A DNA stretch of 64,000 nt from Toxoplasma gondii ME49 (GCF_000006565.2 NC_031479.1:2501789-2565788), one strand, 5' to 3'. Positions 47,326 through 59,595 are shown, counted from the first letter of the stretch. Program-made: numbers and translations. The notes: generated by a model from the letters alone, not told the origin.

Positions 47326-48946
47326 TTATTCCTCTCCAAAGAGGTCATCTTCGTCTCCTTCGGGGAGATGTTCCTCTGCGTCTTCCGCTGGCGACAAACT
47401 CGCTTTCAGTCTCTTCGGGGAACTTCCTCCCTCTGCCTCGTTGTCTAAAGTGTCTCCTTTCCGCCTACTTGGTCTCTCTTCTTCTCCCTCACCCTCGTCC
47501 CGCATCTCGTCCGCTTGCGCAGTCACTTCCCCCAGTTTTGCCTGTCCGAACTCTCTTGGTTCCTCTTCCCCCGCCGCGTTAATCCCTGGGTCTCCTCCCT
47601 CCTCTGCATGGCTCATCCTCTCCGACTCTGTCTTCGACTCTGTCGCGGTGTCTTCCAGGCGCTGTGCCTCTTCTGCTTCTCTCCTCCGCTTCTCCTCTTC
47701 TTCGGCTTCTCTCCTCCGCTTCTCCTCTTCTGCTTCTCTCCTCCGCTTCTCCTCTTCTTCGGCTTCTCTCCTCCGCTTCTCCTCTTCTTCAGCTTCTCTC
47801 CTCCGCTTCTCCTCTTCTTCGGCTTCTCTCCTCCTCTTCTCTTCTGCTTCTCGTCTCTTCTTCTCTTCCTCGTCCTTCTTCAGGCGATCCTGGACAGCCT
47901 CGGAGCGCAGGTACACAGCAAGGCGTTTGTCGGCAGCGAGAGAGACGACAACGACACCCGAGGGTGAAGCGGCGACACCGCAAATGAAGTCTGCATGACA
48001 GTGAATGCATGCAGCGATCTCGTCGCCGGCTTCGCCTAGGCCTTCGACGACGCGAACTTGGTAGAACGCAGAAGATCCGTTGTCTTTCGAAGAACTCTCC
48101 GCGCCGTCCTGGGGGTCAGGCGGCGCGTCCGAGAGAGCCGGCAACGCGGAGGCAAAGGACGCAAACGAGGTGAAATCGAAAGCGTTGCATGCAGCCACGG
48201 TCAGGTGTCCACGACGCGAGTACGGCCGAAGACAAATCAGCGAACGAACATCCCCTGAAAAAATCAAGCCCCACAACCCAAAGGCTCTCAGGTGAAGAAC
48301 TCCACGTGTGCACTCCCCGTACGCTTTTCTACCGACAAAAGAGAAACGTACCACACATACAGAGATGCAAACGTATACATATATATATATATACATATTG
48401 ATATACATATTGATATATATATATGTATACAGAGGTACACATTTATATATTTGTATATAGATATATAGATACATCTTATGTAGAGGGACATGTATGCAGA
48501 AAGGTGAACGGACGGATGCGCTCCTGCATGCACTGAAAAATATCTCCTCGATTCGCCCGGGCAGGAGTTTCACGGTGACGGCTGTCGCCGCATCCCCGGC
48601 TCTCTCGCTGCCCATTTCCGAACTCGTCTCAGCGTGTATGTGTATAGAGAAGTTCATTGCATTGGTAAAGGTTCAGCGGGAACACAAAAATACTACTTTA
48701 AGAAAAACTTGTATGTATTTGGAAGACATCTAGATGTCTCATGCTGCAACCTTCTCCATTTGTGTCCATGCCTCCATGGCGACCCCTGCCGTTCTAAACA
48801 CACACATTTATCGATACCAATCTATATCATGCTGTCTAGATGCGTTCATAATGGACAATCTCTACATTTGCACCTATCCTTCGATGGCCGTAACTCCTTC
48901 TTTCCCTCGCACTCTCTGATTCTCACCTGAAAGATAGATGTGCACA

Positions 48947-48978
<32 letters not shown>

Positions 48979-51847
48979 GATATACATATATATAGATATA
49001 TGCATAAATATATATATATATATATATATGGACGAATATGCAAGTATCTATTTGAGTATTTACGTATGCATAGTGCATATAGTATGCATATAGTATGTGT
49101 GTATTCGGAGCGAGGAAGAGGTACGTTCCGGGCGTTTTTCCTGAGTTCTCACCGGCGCAAGTTCCGCTGGCAACTTTGCAGAGGACAGTGCTTCGAACTT
49201 GAAGGGTGTGCTGAGAGGATGCGTCCACTGCCACCGGATTCAGTTGAAGGATGCGGACGAAGCCGTCGGTGCATGCGACGTAGAGATGGAGAGAGCCGCG
49301 ATGTCCCTGCCGCCGCGGCCGCCAAGCCATAGACGTCATCTGCAGAGCGAACGTACAAAACAGGCCGCATGTGTGACAGAGAAAACGCGGCCGAAGAAGT
49401 GAACTCCCTGCCAAGTGAGAAAGTCCAAATCCACGGATCCACATGCCCGGTCTTCACAAGAAAACCTGCACGGACCTCGCAGATATTTTATATGTACCTG
49501 CATATCAATAGAGACATATGTATATACATTTATATACATATATATATATATACACACATATATATATATATATATATATGTATGTGAAGATGTGCGCTTT
49601 CAGATGGAGAGTTACTCGCAAGGCACTGATTTGTCAACGAAGACAACGTGTACTGAGGCATTGTCTGGTAGAGTTGTCAGAGCCGCTTCGTGAAGTGCAT
49701 GCAGCGGACGGAGACAGATCGGCTCCAAAAGGAGATAGATGGGGGCACCCAAGGGGGCTGGAAGCGGTTCGCTGCGGGATCCTGTGCCGAAGAGAGGACA
49801 AGGGATGCAGAGCGGCGTTTCTCACCTCTACTGGAGCAGCTTCACTGAGTTGCGCGACGACGGTTGGAAGGTTGAGGAGAACAGGTTGTACGAACGGCAT
49901 CGGATTTCTTTCGTCGAAATTCTCGTCTTCTTCGTCGCGATCCTTGACGTCATCTCCAGCCGCAGCCGCCTCTGCGAGGGCTGCTTGGTAGGCCTTTTCC
50001 GCCTCCGCCGCCGCCTCCTCGAGTTTCTGCATGCGTTCTTTCTCCCCAGGCTCAGCGTCTGCAGGCGTGGATTCGCGCTGAGCAGCGGCAGCGAGAGAGG
50101 CCTCGTCGCGTCTGCGTCGAAGCTGGTGCAGGCCCAGACGTCTCGTTTCTTTTTCATTCCACGCATGCAGAAGACTCTCATGTTGTCTCCGCAGTTGCAT
50201 CAACAAGCCATCGGGAAGCAGAAGCAAAGCCACACAGCCGCACACCGCGTCCCCCGCAGCCAGCCAGCGACTTGCGGAGCGAGAAGTAGAAGCGTCGGTT
50301 GGGAGAGGCGGCACAAACTTGTGGGGGTCCATGGCAACCGCGGCGATGCTGGAGAGGAGGAGAGGAGCACGAGGCGCGTGAGAAGTTTTCTTTCCGGAGA
50401 AAACGAAGCCGGGGAACTCCGCAATGCGTTGGCCAGACTCGCAGTGGTACAGGCTTAGCGGCGCTCGACAGGCAGCGCCTTCGCGGCCGACTTGGTCAAC
50501 TGAGAGAGGTACGCTGCTGCCTGCAGCGAGCATGGCGCCATCGGGGAGGAATTCGACGCATGCGACGTTTGCAGGCGACTCCGAGCCTCCCAGAACCGCC
50601 ACCGGCTTCGGCCCAGCATGCAGTAGATGGCTGACGGAGGCAGGCAGCGCCGTTTTGGACTGAGTGGGCGGAGAGGAGCTTTGAGCAGAGTCTCCCGCGA
50701 AGACATCTGCCAGCCAAGAGGGCAGGGAAGAGCAAGACGTTAAACTCTCGAAGGAAGAAAGAGCGACATTCGCCGACGCAGACAAGGCGGACAGAGAAGA
50801 GAGAGCCGCCGGACTCACGTCCCAAATGTAGCCGATTCTGCAGAAGAAGAGAAACAAATGAGGAAAAACGCAGCGATGTGCAGAAGAGAGGGCGGCGGAG
50901 ACAGCGAGAAAGGAGAGCGGAACGAGACAGGCGTGGAGAGAAGGAGCAGGAGAAGGACAGAGATACTGAGACACAGACAGAGGGAGACACAAACGAAGAA
51001 GCGACAGAGAGAAAAGAAGGAGGAGACATGCATGTGGGCTGCTCGTGAGTCGCCGCAAGAGGCTGCCATGTAGACATCGGCGACAAGGCTACAAGGATGG
51101 GAGAAATGCGAAAAGGCGAGGTAAATATGTCTGTGGAACGCCACACAAGGTGAGAGGGGGAGCCTTCTGAACGAAGGCGCCTTGCTCCTCGCTACGCGCC
51201 TTCCTTCCTTTTCGTTCGAAACCTCACGAGGATTGTGTGACGGCCGCGAGTCGCTCGCGAGTGCTGTTGAGTTTCAGCTGAACGACGGGCGACACCATGG
51301 AACCGAGGACGCCGACAAACTGCCATTCTGCGGATTTCTCTTTCCCGCGTGTATGGACAGCGCGTGCATGCAGCGGCGCCGCCTCGGTGCCTCTGTCGCC
51401 GTCGCTCTGCTGGGCAACGAATTCGCTGAGGAGGTCGCCGGGAAGCTTCCAGACGCAAACGAAACCGGAAATGCTGCCTCCGCCCACAAACACATGTGTG
51501 CCTGTACAGCAGACGCTGTAGCACCGCTCGAGATGTGCAGCTGCAGGAAGCAAGGAAGCTAAAACGAGAGCGGGCACCGAGCAGGCAGACGAAGCACCAG
51601 AAGCAGAGGAAGCAGAAGCAACAGAAGCAGAAGCAACAGAAGCAGAGGAAGCAGAAGCAGAGGAAGCAGAAGCAACAGAAGCAGAAGCAACAGAAGCAGA
51701 AGCAACAGAAGCAGAGGAAGCAGAAGCGGTTTGCTTGCAAGTAGCCTGGCTTCCCGCAGAGGAGCGTTCCTCTCTTTGCTGGGGGAGTTCCTGAGCCTGA
51801 GAGGCAGGCTGGCGACCCTTTGAGTCGGCCAGTGTCGACGCAGCCAT
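47326..51847 (-). CDS. WD40-like beta-propeller protein with repeat-rich charged C-terminus
   Basis: Inferred exons: 51847-51228, 50837-49826, 49339-49153, 48254-47326; phases agree, giving 915 aa. Residues 40-100 form an Ala/Ser-rich low-complexity region (ASASVASAS). Blade-like segments follow: CYSVCCTGTHVFVGGGSISG...VCVWKL (about 105-135), VVQLKLNSTRERLAAVTQSSIGYIWDV (about 190-216), ACVEFLPDGAMLAAGSS, MTSMAWRPRRQ...LYVACTDGFVRILQL, and FICGVAASPSGVVVVSLAADKRLAVYL (about 700-725). A charged helix follows, with tandem KRRREAEEEE repeats (about 735-795), then an acidic tail ending DEDDLFGEE. A predicted helix RMQKLEEAAAEAEKAYQAAL lies in exon 2. The protein is probably a scaffold. The partner and pathway are not identifiable from sequence. 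An additional small exon between 48255 and 49152 is possible (an open stretch lies near 48550-48640), but the direct join preserves frame. Confidence 0.75.
47671..47860 (-). repeat. Coding repeat encoding KRRREAEEEE units
   Basis: About six 24-30-bp units of CTCCGCTTCTCCTCTTCTTC-type sequence, read on the minus strand as KRRREAEEEE. Unit length varies by whole codons, so the frame is kept. Confidence 0.9.
48375..48480. repeat. TA microsatellite in a WD40-gene intron
   Basis: TA runs with ATTGATATACATATTGAT interruptions and ATAG units, inside the long intron before the last exon. Confidence 0.9.
48940..49060. repeat. TA microsatellite in a WD40-gene intron
   Basis: TA/TAGATA arrays in the same intron, about 90 bp from the exon 3 donor. 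Confidence 0.9.
49500..49585. repeat. TA microsatellite in a WD40-gene intron
   Basis: TA/CATA arrays between the second and third exons. Confidence 0.9.
51595..51730 (-). repeat. Coding Ala/Ser repeat in the WD40 gene
   Basis: Repeated GCAGAAGCAACA / GCAGAGGAAGCA hexamer-based units encode alternating Ala-Ser(-Val) in the N-terminal region of the WD40 protein. Confidence 0.9.
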
Positions 51848-54580
51848 GGTGAGCAGTTTCTTCGCTTTTTAAACATGCACTGGTCCGAGTCTGCAGCCTC
51901 CAGAGCAGACAGCATCCAGCATCTACAACCGCATGTCAACTCAGATACACGGATGGACAGAATCGATGCATGCACCAGGTGCGAGAGGAGTCAGGCAGGA
52001 CGGTCTTGCAACACAAACCGTGTCTTTGAACGAGTTTTCCTCCGGTGATTGCGAGCCTCGTCGCCTTCCTAGGCGAGGTTTTTGGTCTGGATCACGGCGG
52101 TAGGCCGTCGTGACGGAGCGAGGCAAGCTCGAGGGAAGGCAAATCTGAGTCGAAGAAGCGAGAAGGAAAACAGAAGCGAAGAAGTCGACTTCCAGGTGAA
52201 GATGCGTCGACTGAAAATACCGCAGTCGCGAGAAAGTACACTTCATAAAATCCTCGCAGGCGACGTGTGGCAGAAACAGACATCGCAGTTTTCCCACAGC
52301 CGTGGAACGACCAGAGCGGGAAACCAGTTCTTTCCGTCCCGCCAGATGCGTCGTTTGTCGACCGAAAAGAAAAACGAGCAGCTGTGGTAAACGATTTTGC
52401 AGCATACTGGTGGCACAGACGAACAAATGCCGCTGCATGTGGTGAGACACGGGCAACGCTTTTAGAATTTGCATGCATGCGCGCAAGCGGGCTGTTCCAG
52501 CCGCAGGTTCCACCAAGGAAAATTCCTTCGTTACTCCCTGCCATTCTTGACGCACTCCCTTATTCCGACAAGGCTGGTGCTGTGGGTGTCCCTTGTAAGC
52601 ATCTTTGTCGAGTGAAAAACGCGTCGTACGCGGAGGACAACTCGTTTAGGGAACCTGGATGTTCATACGCGATCGTGGATGACCGTTCCAACCTCTGTAA
52701 AAGCGGAGCAAGGGATCCACCCGAAAAACTGCTAAGAACTTGCTCAACAGCTTCTGGTCGGTCACGAACCAGTCCGTAAGTTCTTCGTGACCGGTATGGA
52801 GGGAGGGGCGTCCCGACAAGAATTTTGAGGTAGATTCTTCGCCTGTGGTACCTGCGGATGACACTTGACTCTTGTATGGTGTACTCCGTTACAGGTGGTG
52901 CCACTGAACATTATACATGTACGATGGTACTGTCAAACGAGGAAGCCTTTGCATGATGTCAAATGCGTGCTTTTACACTGGAGTGAAACGGAACGAAAGA
53001 TTTACTGGTTTGCCGAAACACGGCGAGACAGAAGAGCGACTCGGTGATTGTCATAACGCTCATGTGTTCCACTTGCAACGTTTGCTGCCCATTGCGTGTG
53101 AGCCTACCACCGGCAGAAGAGTGTATCAACAAACAGACACTGAGAAGACTCCAGTATCTCTTAATTTATCTGGTACTTCTGAACCACGTCGAGTTCGTTG
53201 GTAGGCACTGCTTCCACTTACAAAAGAAAGCGTCGGTAGTCCATCGTGAACAATTCAGTGCAGAGATTCACACTCCGTCGACAGAACGGCCTGCATGAAG
53301 CCGTGAACCTCGAAATGTCTCTTCTGTCGGCGAACTCTCCCCACGTAACAAACTGGCTGGAGCAACCGGAAGAAGGTGATCCCCTATTTTTCCAATTCTA
53401 CGGTTCAAACGGACACATCAGGCTACCGACATTGCTTCTTCAGTGTCTTTCCACCACGTAGACTTCCGTCGTGCGGTATTTCCTCCCACCGTAAACCAAT
53501 GTTGCGAATATCATCCAGACGGCAGACTCTCTGCCTCAAAGAGGGGCTCCCAGATGTAAGTCTCGGTTGGTGTCTCGAAGAAAGCACCCACATCTGATTG
53601 CTGTTTGAATGACATCGATTTTTTCCATCGAAGTCGGAGTACATTATGCTTAGAGACACTCTAGTGCACGACACAAAAGAAAGACACGAGAGGAAACGCC
53701 TGTTTCTCCTCACCGTGTAGAGTCGGCTGTCTGTTCTAAGAGCTCAACTTTCTCTGGGCGCCCACATATGAGCGCCGCCACAATATCTGCCCGCAGTGTG
53801 AACGGCAGACAGTAGCCGTTCAGCGAAAAACTCGTTCAGAATCGCAAGCCCCAAAAGCTTCTCACTCAAAATCGAGACCCAGCTGGCTACCCCTGCCCCT
53901 ACGTTAACGAGGTGAAGCAGCTCCACCGCACTGGGATTTCCCGCGGCGACGTGTTCTTGCCGATACACAGAAAAACAATAAAAAAACTGTGACTGGCCGA
54001 CTTATATCAAGTGCGGGCGGGGCACCGAAGAAGGCAGTCACTTGCTCTGTCTAGAAAGTACACACAGAACCTGTTTCAGATATCGATTCACGTCAAATCC
54101 AGCTCTTTGACAGAACCGAGATAACGCTTCTTCGGGTACTCGTCTCGTGTCCGATAGGCAATGCCCTTTTTCTTTGACCTCTTGTATCCTCTCGGCGGAT
54201 AACGCTTGAGCAGCTCACCAGCGACAGGCTTCCGTGAACCCCGCGGGAAAGCGTGCAAAAAAGGCATGTCCGTCTGGCTTTCGGTGCTTCCTATCCTTTT
54301 TCCTCTCCAGTGCCAGGAAGAAAATGCGTGCAATGACACTCTGACTGGGTCGCGAAGTCCTGCATTTCTTCGGGACGCACCGATTTGAACCTCTTTCTGT
54401 TCGCTCGCCAACCCAACACCGGCAAAGCACAATAAATCGTTACAGATGGCCACTGCGTTCTGGGGACACCCGGGCTTCGTGTGCAGTACATAGACTCCAC
54501 GGTGCGACCGGCATCCACACGTAACTGGACAGGTAAACTGGAAATCGCGCGTTTTCCACCGCCTTTAGCCTGCAGTCTCT
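51848..54580. other. Gene-free spacer upstream of the WD40 gene
   Basis: A 2.7 kb stretch without supported coding sequence. It includes the WD40 gene's promoter and the 3' region of the secreted-protein gene. A hairpin with a 10-bp stem lies at 52759-52793. Two overlapping minus-strand frames at 52560-52904 have non-repetitive translations (for example LTDWFVTDQKLLSKF), but neither has an identifiable domain or clear splice sites. A TGCATGCATGC palindrome lies near 52472. Confidence 0.45.
52759..52793. other. Perfect 10-bp inverted repeat (hairpin candidate)
   Basis: CGGTCACGAA (52759-52768) is followed after a 15-nt loop by its exact reverse complement TTCGTGACCG (52784-52793). No U-run or gene boundary is adjacent, so a terminator or RNA-processing role cannot be argued. 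Confidence 0.75.
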
Positions 54581-55783
54581 TCACAATAGCCTCAAGGAAT
54601 TCGCATAGACAACTTGGGCAGCAACATTAGCGGCTTGCCTCCTCAACCTGCGGTATTTCCTTAAGAAAAGTAGTTTCAAGTACACTTTGAGATGGTCCAC
54701 AAGTTCCTGAGGTGCGGAGTCCAGTGGCACATCCTCCGTCAGGAAGTCTGCCTCCCGAAGAGCTCGCAAGAGTACCTCTCGAATTCCCTTGCGGCAAAGG
54801 CTCCCCGCTACACAGGCCATGTTTACGAGTATCGAGAGAAACGGATGTTTCAAAACCATCGACAGCAGCATTGCTGCCTGGGTTGTGACGAACATGAAAG
54901 GTTGGTAGAACGTTTGTCTCTCCGGCGTAAGTCCCATGAATCGAATGACAGCCGCAGCCGCCCTCCCAGCTCTGCTTGGCTCCTCTCTGGCGCTCCTGCC
55001 GAAATCCTCCGAGCATCGATTTACCTTTCTAGTGAATTCTTCGCTCTTGAACACGTCCGAAGAGACCAACCCAATGTATACTGGCAGGGAGAGAGCTGCG
55101 CATCCCGGAATTCTATCCAGGAGATGTTTGAGCTTGACCGTGAGGCGCAAATCTGTTGCATCGAGGACTGGAAATGACAAACGTCGAGGGTCCCTATTGA
55201 CGAAAATGGAGAAACTTATGACAGTTGTGTGAAGAGCCCCAAACGACTGCTTCCCCAGGATTTCTTGGACCGTCGACCTGCAGTCATCAGGTTCCGGGCT
55301 GCCCTTGCAGAGATTCTCCAAATCCACGAGTTGTTCACGGAATTGTTGAAGACAACGGTCAAGGAGTCTCCGTTGTGATGGAAATGAAGTTGCTGGATCA
55401 CCGTCACCATCGGGATCGGGTGCACTCGGAGTGAGTGCAGAGCGTCGACTGGCTTTCCTCTGTTCCCACTCTTCTTGACGCTTTTTGTGTTCCTCCCGTC
55501 GAGCCGCCACTCTTCGCTGCAGGTCGCTGCCTTCGTATTTCCAACCTGGGGGCCGGGATGTCGGTGGGTTTGTCTCGTTGGTGCCTTCAGTGAAAGACAG
55601 TGACTGAGCAGGGAAAGTGCTCCTACCGAGCTCCACATCCGAATTGAGGGGAGACGACAAGAACGAGGACGCGTCCAGGTGGCCGAGGCTCCGCTCAAAG
55701 CTCTTCGCCACTGCATTTGGTGAGGTAAAAGCAAACGCACCAACAGCCACGAGGGCTGCGATACAAAGCTCTGTTCTCTTCAT
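54581..55783 (-). CDS. Intronless secreted or membrane protein, unknown family
   Basis: A single-exon frame of 400 aa from the chosen start. The frame opens upstream to 55954, but the Met at 55783 is followed by a textbook signal peptide (MKRTELCIAALVAVGAFAFTS), so this start is preferred; a longer form would bury it. Next come a Ser/Pro-rich region, a charged helix (RRVAARREEHKKRQEEWEQ), and a globular domain with Cys pairs (LCKGSPEPDDC). A hydrophobic segment MFVTTQAAMLLSMVL and then FLSILVNMACVAGSLC (about residues 295-330) may span or enter the membrane, and a basic tail (LRKYRRLRRQ) follows. No family was recognised. The combination of a signal peptide, no introns and isolation in a gene-poor region resembles coccidian lineage-specific secreted effectors, but the destination (dense granule, rhoptry, apicoplast or surface) is not determinable here. 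Confidence 0.75.
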   Translation of the reverse strand: MKRTELCIAALVAVGAFAFTSPNAVAKSFERSLGHLDASSFLSSPLNSDVELGRSTFPAQSLSFTEGTNETNPPTSRPPGWKYEGSDLQRRVAARREEHKKRQEEWEQRKASRRSALTPSAPDPDGDGDPATSFPSQRRLLDRCLQQFREQLVDLENLCKGSPEPDDCRSTVQEILGKQSFGALHTTVISFSIFVNRDPRRLSFPVLDATDLRLTVKLKHLLDRIPGCAALSLPVYIGLVSSDVFKSEEFTRKVNRCSEDFGRSAREEPSRAGRAAAAVIRFMGLTPERQTFYQPFMFVTTQAAMLLSMVLKHPFLSILVNMACVAGSLCRKGIREVLLRALREADFLTEDVPLDSAPQELVDHLKVYLKLLFLRKYRRLRRQAANVAAQVVYANSLRLL

Positions 55784-55954
55784 CCTAAGCGAAGAACGAG
55801 ACAGCGGGGGTACACTGAGCAAAGACCGCGTTGGGCGCCAGGCAACTTCCGGAGAGTACGCCGCTAAAAAAGCTGTCACCGCGACGGCAGAAGTTGCTAA
55901 ACATCTATGCAAGGGTAGGCAAAAAATCTTTTTTGCTGAAAAGAAATTGGTCAA

Positions 55955-58900
55955 GAGTCACGCGGCCTTCCGCTGGAAGGCGGCGAAACAGCTAGCTGAT
56001 TTTATTGCGATAGACCGCGGTGCCGCCGTTGGAGGGCCCCCCCGCACAAAGAAAGCATGTCTAAGTCGAAGATTGAGTCAAGATGACACGCTCGCAGAAC
56101 CAGTTGCGGCTCTTGCGAGAAATGAAATGTGAAACAACCTTGTGTCAAACGTGGACGTGACTGTGAACTCAACGCGCCTGTCTGGATCTGCGCAAGACAG
56201 CTCGGCTCGCGTAGCATGTGGGGAGGGCGACACCCTCTTCGTCGCTTCGTATTCTCAGCTTTACCAGGCGTGATGCACGTTTCTATCAACTATGAACATT
56301 TCAAGACGCAGACACAATCACTCAGCTCGCTGGCGAAATACATATCGCGGCCCAGCTTTGCGTCTCTCGATCGTCTGAATGAACGTGACCGCCATGATGC
56401 GTAGACACCGCTAGCAACGACGGAAAGTGATCTACCTACGGACAGCTTCCTACGACTTTTTCCCAGCGTCCTAGATCTTGCTTTTGTGAGAGCGGCTATA
56501 GCGATGAGAAAGCGCCACTTGAGATGAGACCGTCGGCGGCGATCGAACAGCGCTAGATGAAAGCTCATCTCCGCTAGGTTTACTGCCTGTCGTTCATTCG
56601 TGCAGTGATTATCTGCGAACTTCGCGCGGCTACGTTGCCGATGCTCTTTCCTGCTCACTGATGTTCTTTCTGTTGCGTGTCTCTTGCCATCCAACTTCTC
56701 GCTTCTGGTGCCATTCTGCCATGTTCAACACGGAGAGAGCTTACAGCCGTCATCATTGTATGCGGTACGAAGAAGCCGCACTGTGACCATTTGAGTATTC
56801 TTGCCGCAGAGTCGGGCTGCGCCCTTGCGAACAAATGCCAGCAAGATCCAGTCAGAATGTTCATGACAGACTTGATATTCCTAGGGGAGTCAAAAAAGGG
56901 TGGAGGGATTCTTGTTGTTTTCCTGTGTGTCGCACTTTGGGCGTCGACAGCCGGAGTCACGCGTTGGAGTCGCCTTGTCCTTTCCCATTAAAGGAGCTCA
57001 GAAGAGGCGTGATATACAACTAAGTAGACTGCAAGTAGACATGTTGTCGCACCTGGTCGCTCTTGTGCATGCGTTTTCTAGGTCTGCTGCCCTGCTGCGG
57101 CCAGTTGTGCCGTCTCGCTGTGTTTCGTGGTTTTTCTCGCTTTTTTCTGGATTGCGATGCCGTCTTGTCGATCGATTCTGCTCTGGATAAACAGGACGGG
57201 CAATAGTGAAGTAACGGGCTGCACCCTGTCTACTGCCCGTAGTGGCGTGGAACACACTGCGCTTCCTACTATGCTATTTTTTCTTCAATTGGACATGGAG
57301 CAGAAAGAAGAAAGTAGCGAGTCTGTACGTTTGGTATCCTGCAGGACACACTCGTCTACACAATTCATTTACTTTTCGTTTCCGAGTCCGACTCGTTTTT
57401 TGAGCTCTTGCTGCAAAATAAAGGGTCTCTGGCTTGCCGGAAGAAACACCAACACAGAGCAGCAGGAATCTTTTCAGAGCAGTGAAAGTTAAAGTAGATC
57501 TTGGGAGCATATCGTCAAGTAGCAAAACAGTAGGTTCATCGATTTTATCTCTGGAAGGTAACCGTCGACTCTCCTGAAACCACACAGCGCTCCAGGGGTA
57601 GAGTATCCTGTAGACGCAGACACTCACGATCTAAACCAGCAATCCTGTGCTTTCTCCATCCTCCTCAGGAAAAACGGAGGAGACGGGCGAAAATGTAATT
57701 CTTTTCATCGAAATAATCGAAGTCAGCAGGCCTTTTTTCAGCGCCTAAAACCCCACTTTACTAGCAACGCTAGCGCTACTGTCAACTGGATATTTGCCCG
57801 GCGTCGAGCTCTACGGTTGCCCTGCTCGCACCACCGGAGAATTCAGATCATCTTGCGATACTTAGTGGCTTCACTGCACCTTTGCTCTTTTGAAGGGAAA
57901 CAAATGGAAACGAAGTGCTCAAAGGAAGCCGACATCAGAGATCTGCGATGCTGTGTGGAGTCTTCCTTGGAGCGGGGCAGCTACATGCGGGCTACTCCTA
58001 CGATTGACCGTTCCGTTTGTGGGTTCTTTCCGACTGATCCTTTTCTTTCTGAAAGCCCCGAGGAAACAAAAAAATACGCTGACAGTACTCAGAACGGGAA
58101 ATCGTGCTTGTCGACGGAAGAACGCTACCGGCTGACAGGTATACGTTGCTACCTGCCCTTTATAGACTTCCCTCTATTTACGGCAGTCAGTGGCTTCAGA
58201 CAGTAATTCTTTTGTAAGTCATCCTAAAGACGAGCAGAACAGAATTTCAAGACGTCCTTTCCTCTTGGAGCTTAGCTGTGGGTCACTCTCGACCGACCGT
58301 GCGACACACAGAACGCCCGCCTTTCGGGGGTTTTCTTGAAAGACGGACGCATGCGCTCGGTGTCGACAGTTTCTCTCTTTGAACGAGGGATGTTTATGAA
58401 GTTTCGCCTTCGGTTTCCTCGCACGTCTCCGTTCTTCAGCTGTCTCGTTTTTCACTTGAACTCTTCACGCGCTTCTGTCTCAACGGGTGTCTTCGTTTTG
58501 TCCGTTCTGCCCCAAAGCGCCTGCTTAGCTGACGGTGCTCATCGCAGACGGGAAGAAGTTCGAGCTTGTCGACTTCAGAGGGTTTCAATTCAGAGTATGC
58601 AGCATTCTACTTGAAAGTGTTTCTGCTTTTAGGCGCCACGGATTCCTGCGTTTTCGTCTTTCTCTTTTTCTCGGGTGGCTTTTGCGACTTCTTCACCGCC
58701 GTGGCGCGTGCCGACTTTTCCGTCTCCGTTTTTCCAGGAGCTTTTTGCTGAATGAACACAACGCCACATGGCCGGTTATTTCTTAGAGACGAACTGTACG
58801 ACCAGCCTGTGTTTTATGTATGTCGTTTCAGCAGTCTTCTTCAGGCTAGACGCCATCAGATATTCGTCGAAGTCTCCGTCATTCATTAGACTGCATGCAG

Positions 58901-59595
58901 TCGACACGGGCGTTTCCCGCGTCGATTTTCCGTGTTTTTGTTGAAATTAGAAGGAAAAACCTTTTAATTCGACGACCGTTTTTTCTCATGTTCGATTTTC
59001 CCTTGTCCACCGTAACAAAGAAAGCCATCTCGTCGCTTTCCTCTGTAAACAGAAGACCATGGCAGACTCCCCGGTGAGACGTTGACGCCGAGCGTCTCGT
59101 CTTTGCTCCTGTCTCAGGTTTCCGGTTTCTCCCCGGTCTTTTCTTTTTGACTGTAAAGACTCCAACAGTACGCACCCTTTCCGCTTCGATCGTTGAGACG
59201 CATGTTTTCGCTGTCCCCCGTAGACGGTGAACTCGGTGTTTTTTCTACGCAGGTTTCCGGACTCTCCGTTGGTTCTCGGCTTCTTCCCTTTGCCGACAGA
59301 GTCCATCGCTGAACGCAGCGATTAACGTCTTGGTACCACCGGTTCTTGGCAGTTCGGAAGCCGTTTCTTCAAAAGTTACACTCGATATCTTTCAGGAACT
59401 TGGAACTTACCGCTTCGTTTTTCCCTTCTGGGTCTGCTCCTACCTACTCACCGTCCGACATTCCAGTAAATGTTTTGCTTCAATAATCTGACGATTCGAG
59501 CGTCTGTGAGTCTCGACGCACCCTGTTTTCTCCGTCACTGGGGGTCAGACTCTCGTTTCCCTTTATTCCTTTTTCGTAAACCACACGCTTGAGAA
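55955..59595. other. Divergent spacer between the secreted-protein gene and DHX8
   Basis: A 3.6 kb region with no confident gene. It should hold the promoters of both flanking genes. Short frames of up to 134 codons lack domains. Minus-strand open stretches at 58609-58886 have coding-like, lysine-rich translations and are listed as a separate finding. A plus-strand ATG at 59059 followed after five codons by GTGAGA (a donor-like site) could be an upstream exon or uORF, but no matching downstream exon was found. Confidence 0.45.

Noticed and set aside
48550..48660. Possible extra WD40-gene exon with frame MGSERAGDAATAVTVKLLPGR
   Set aside because: No acceptor of the right phase precedes it, and the direct join between exons 3 and 4 keeps frame and a continuous blade-like sequence.
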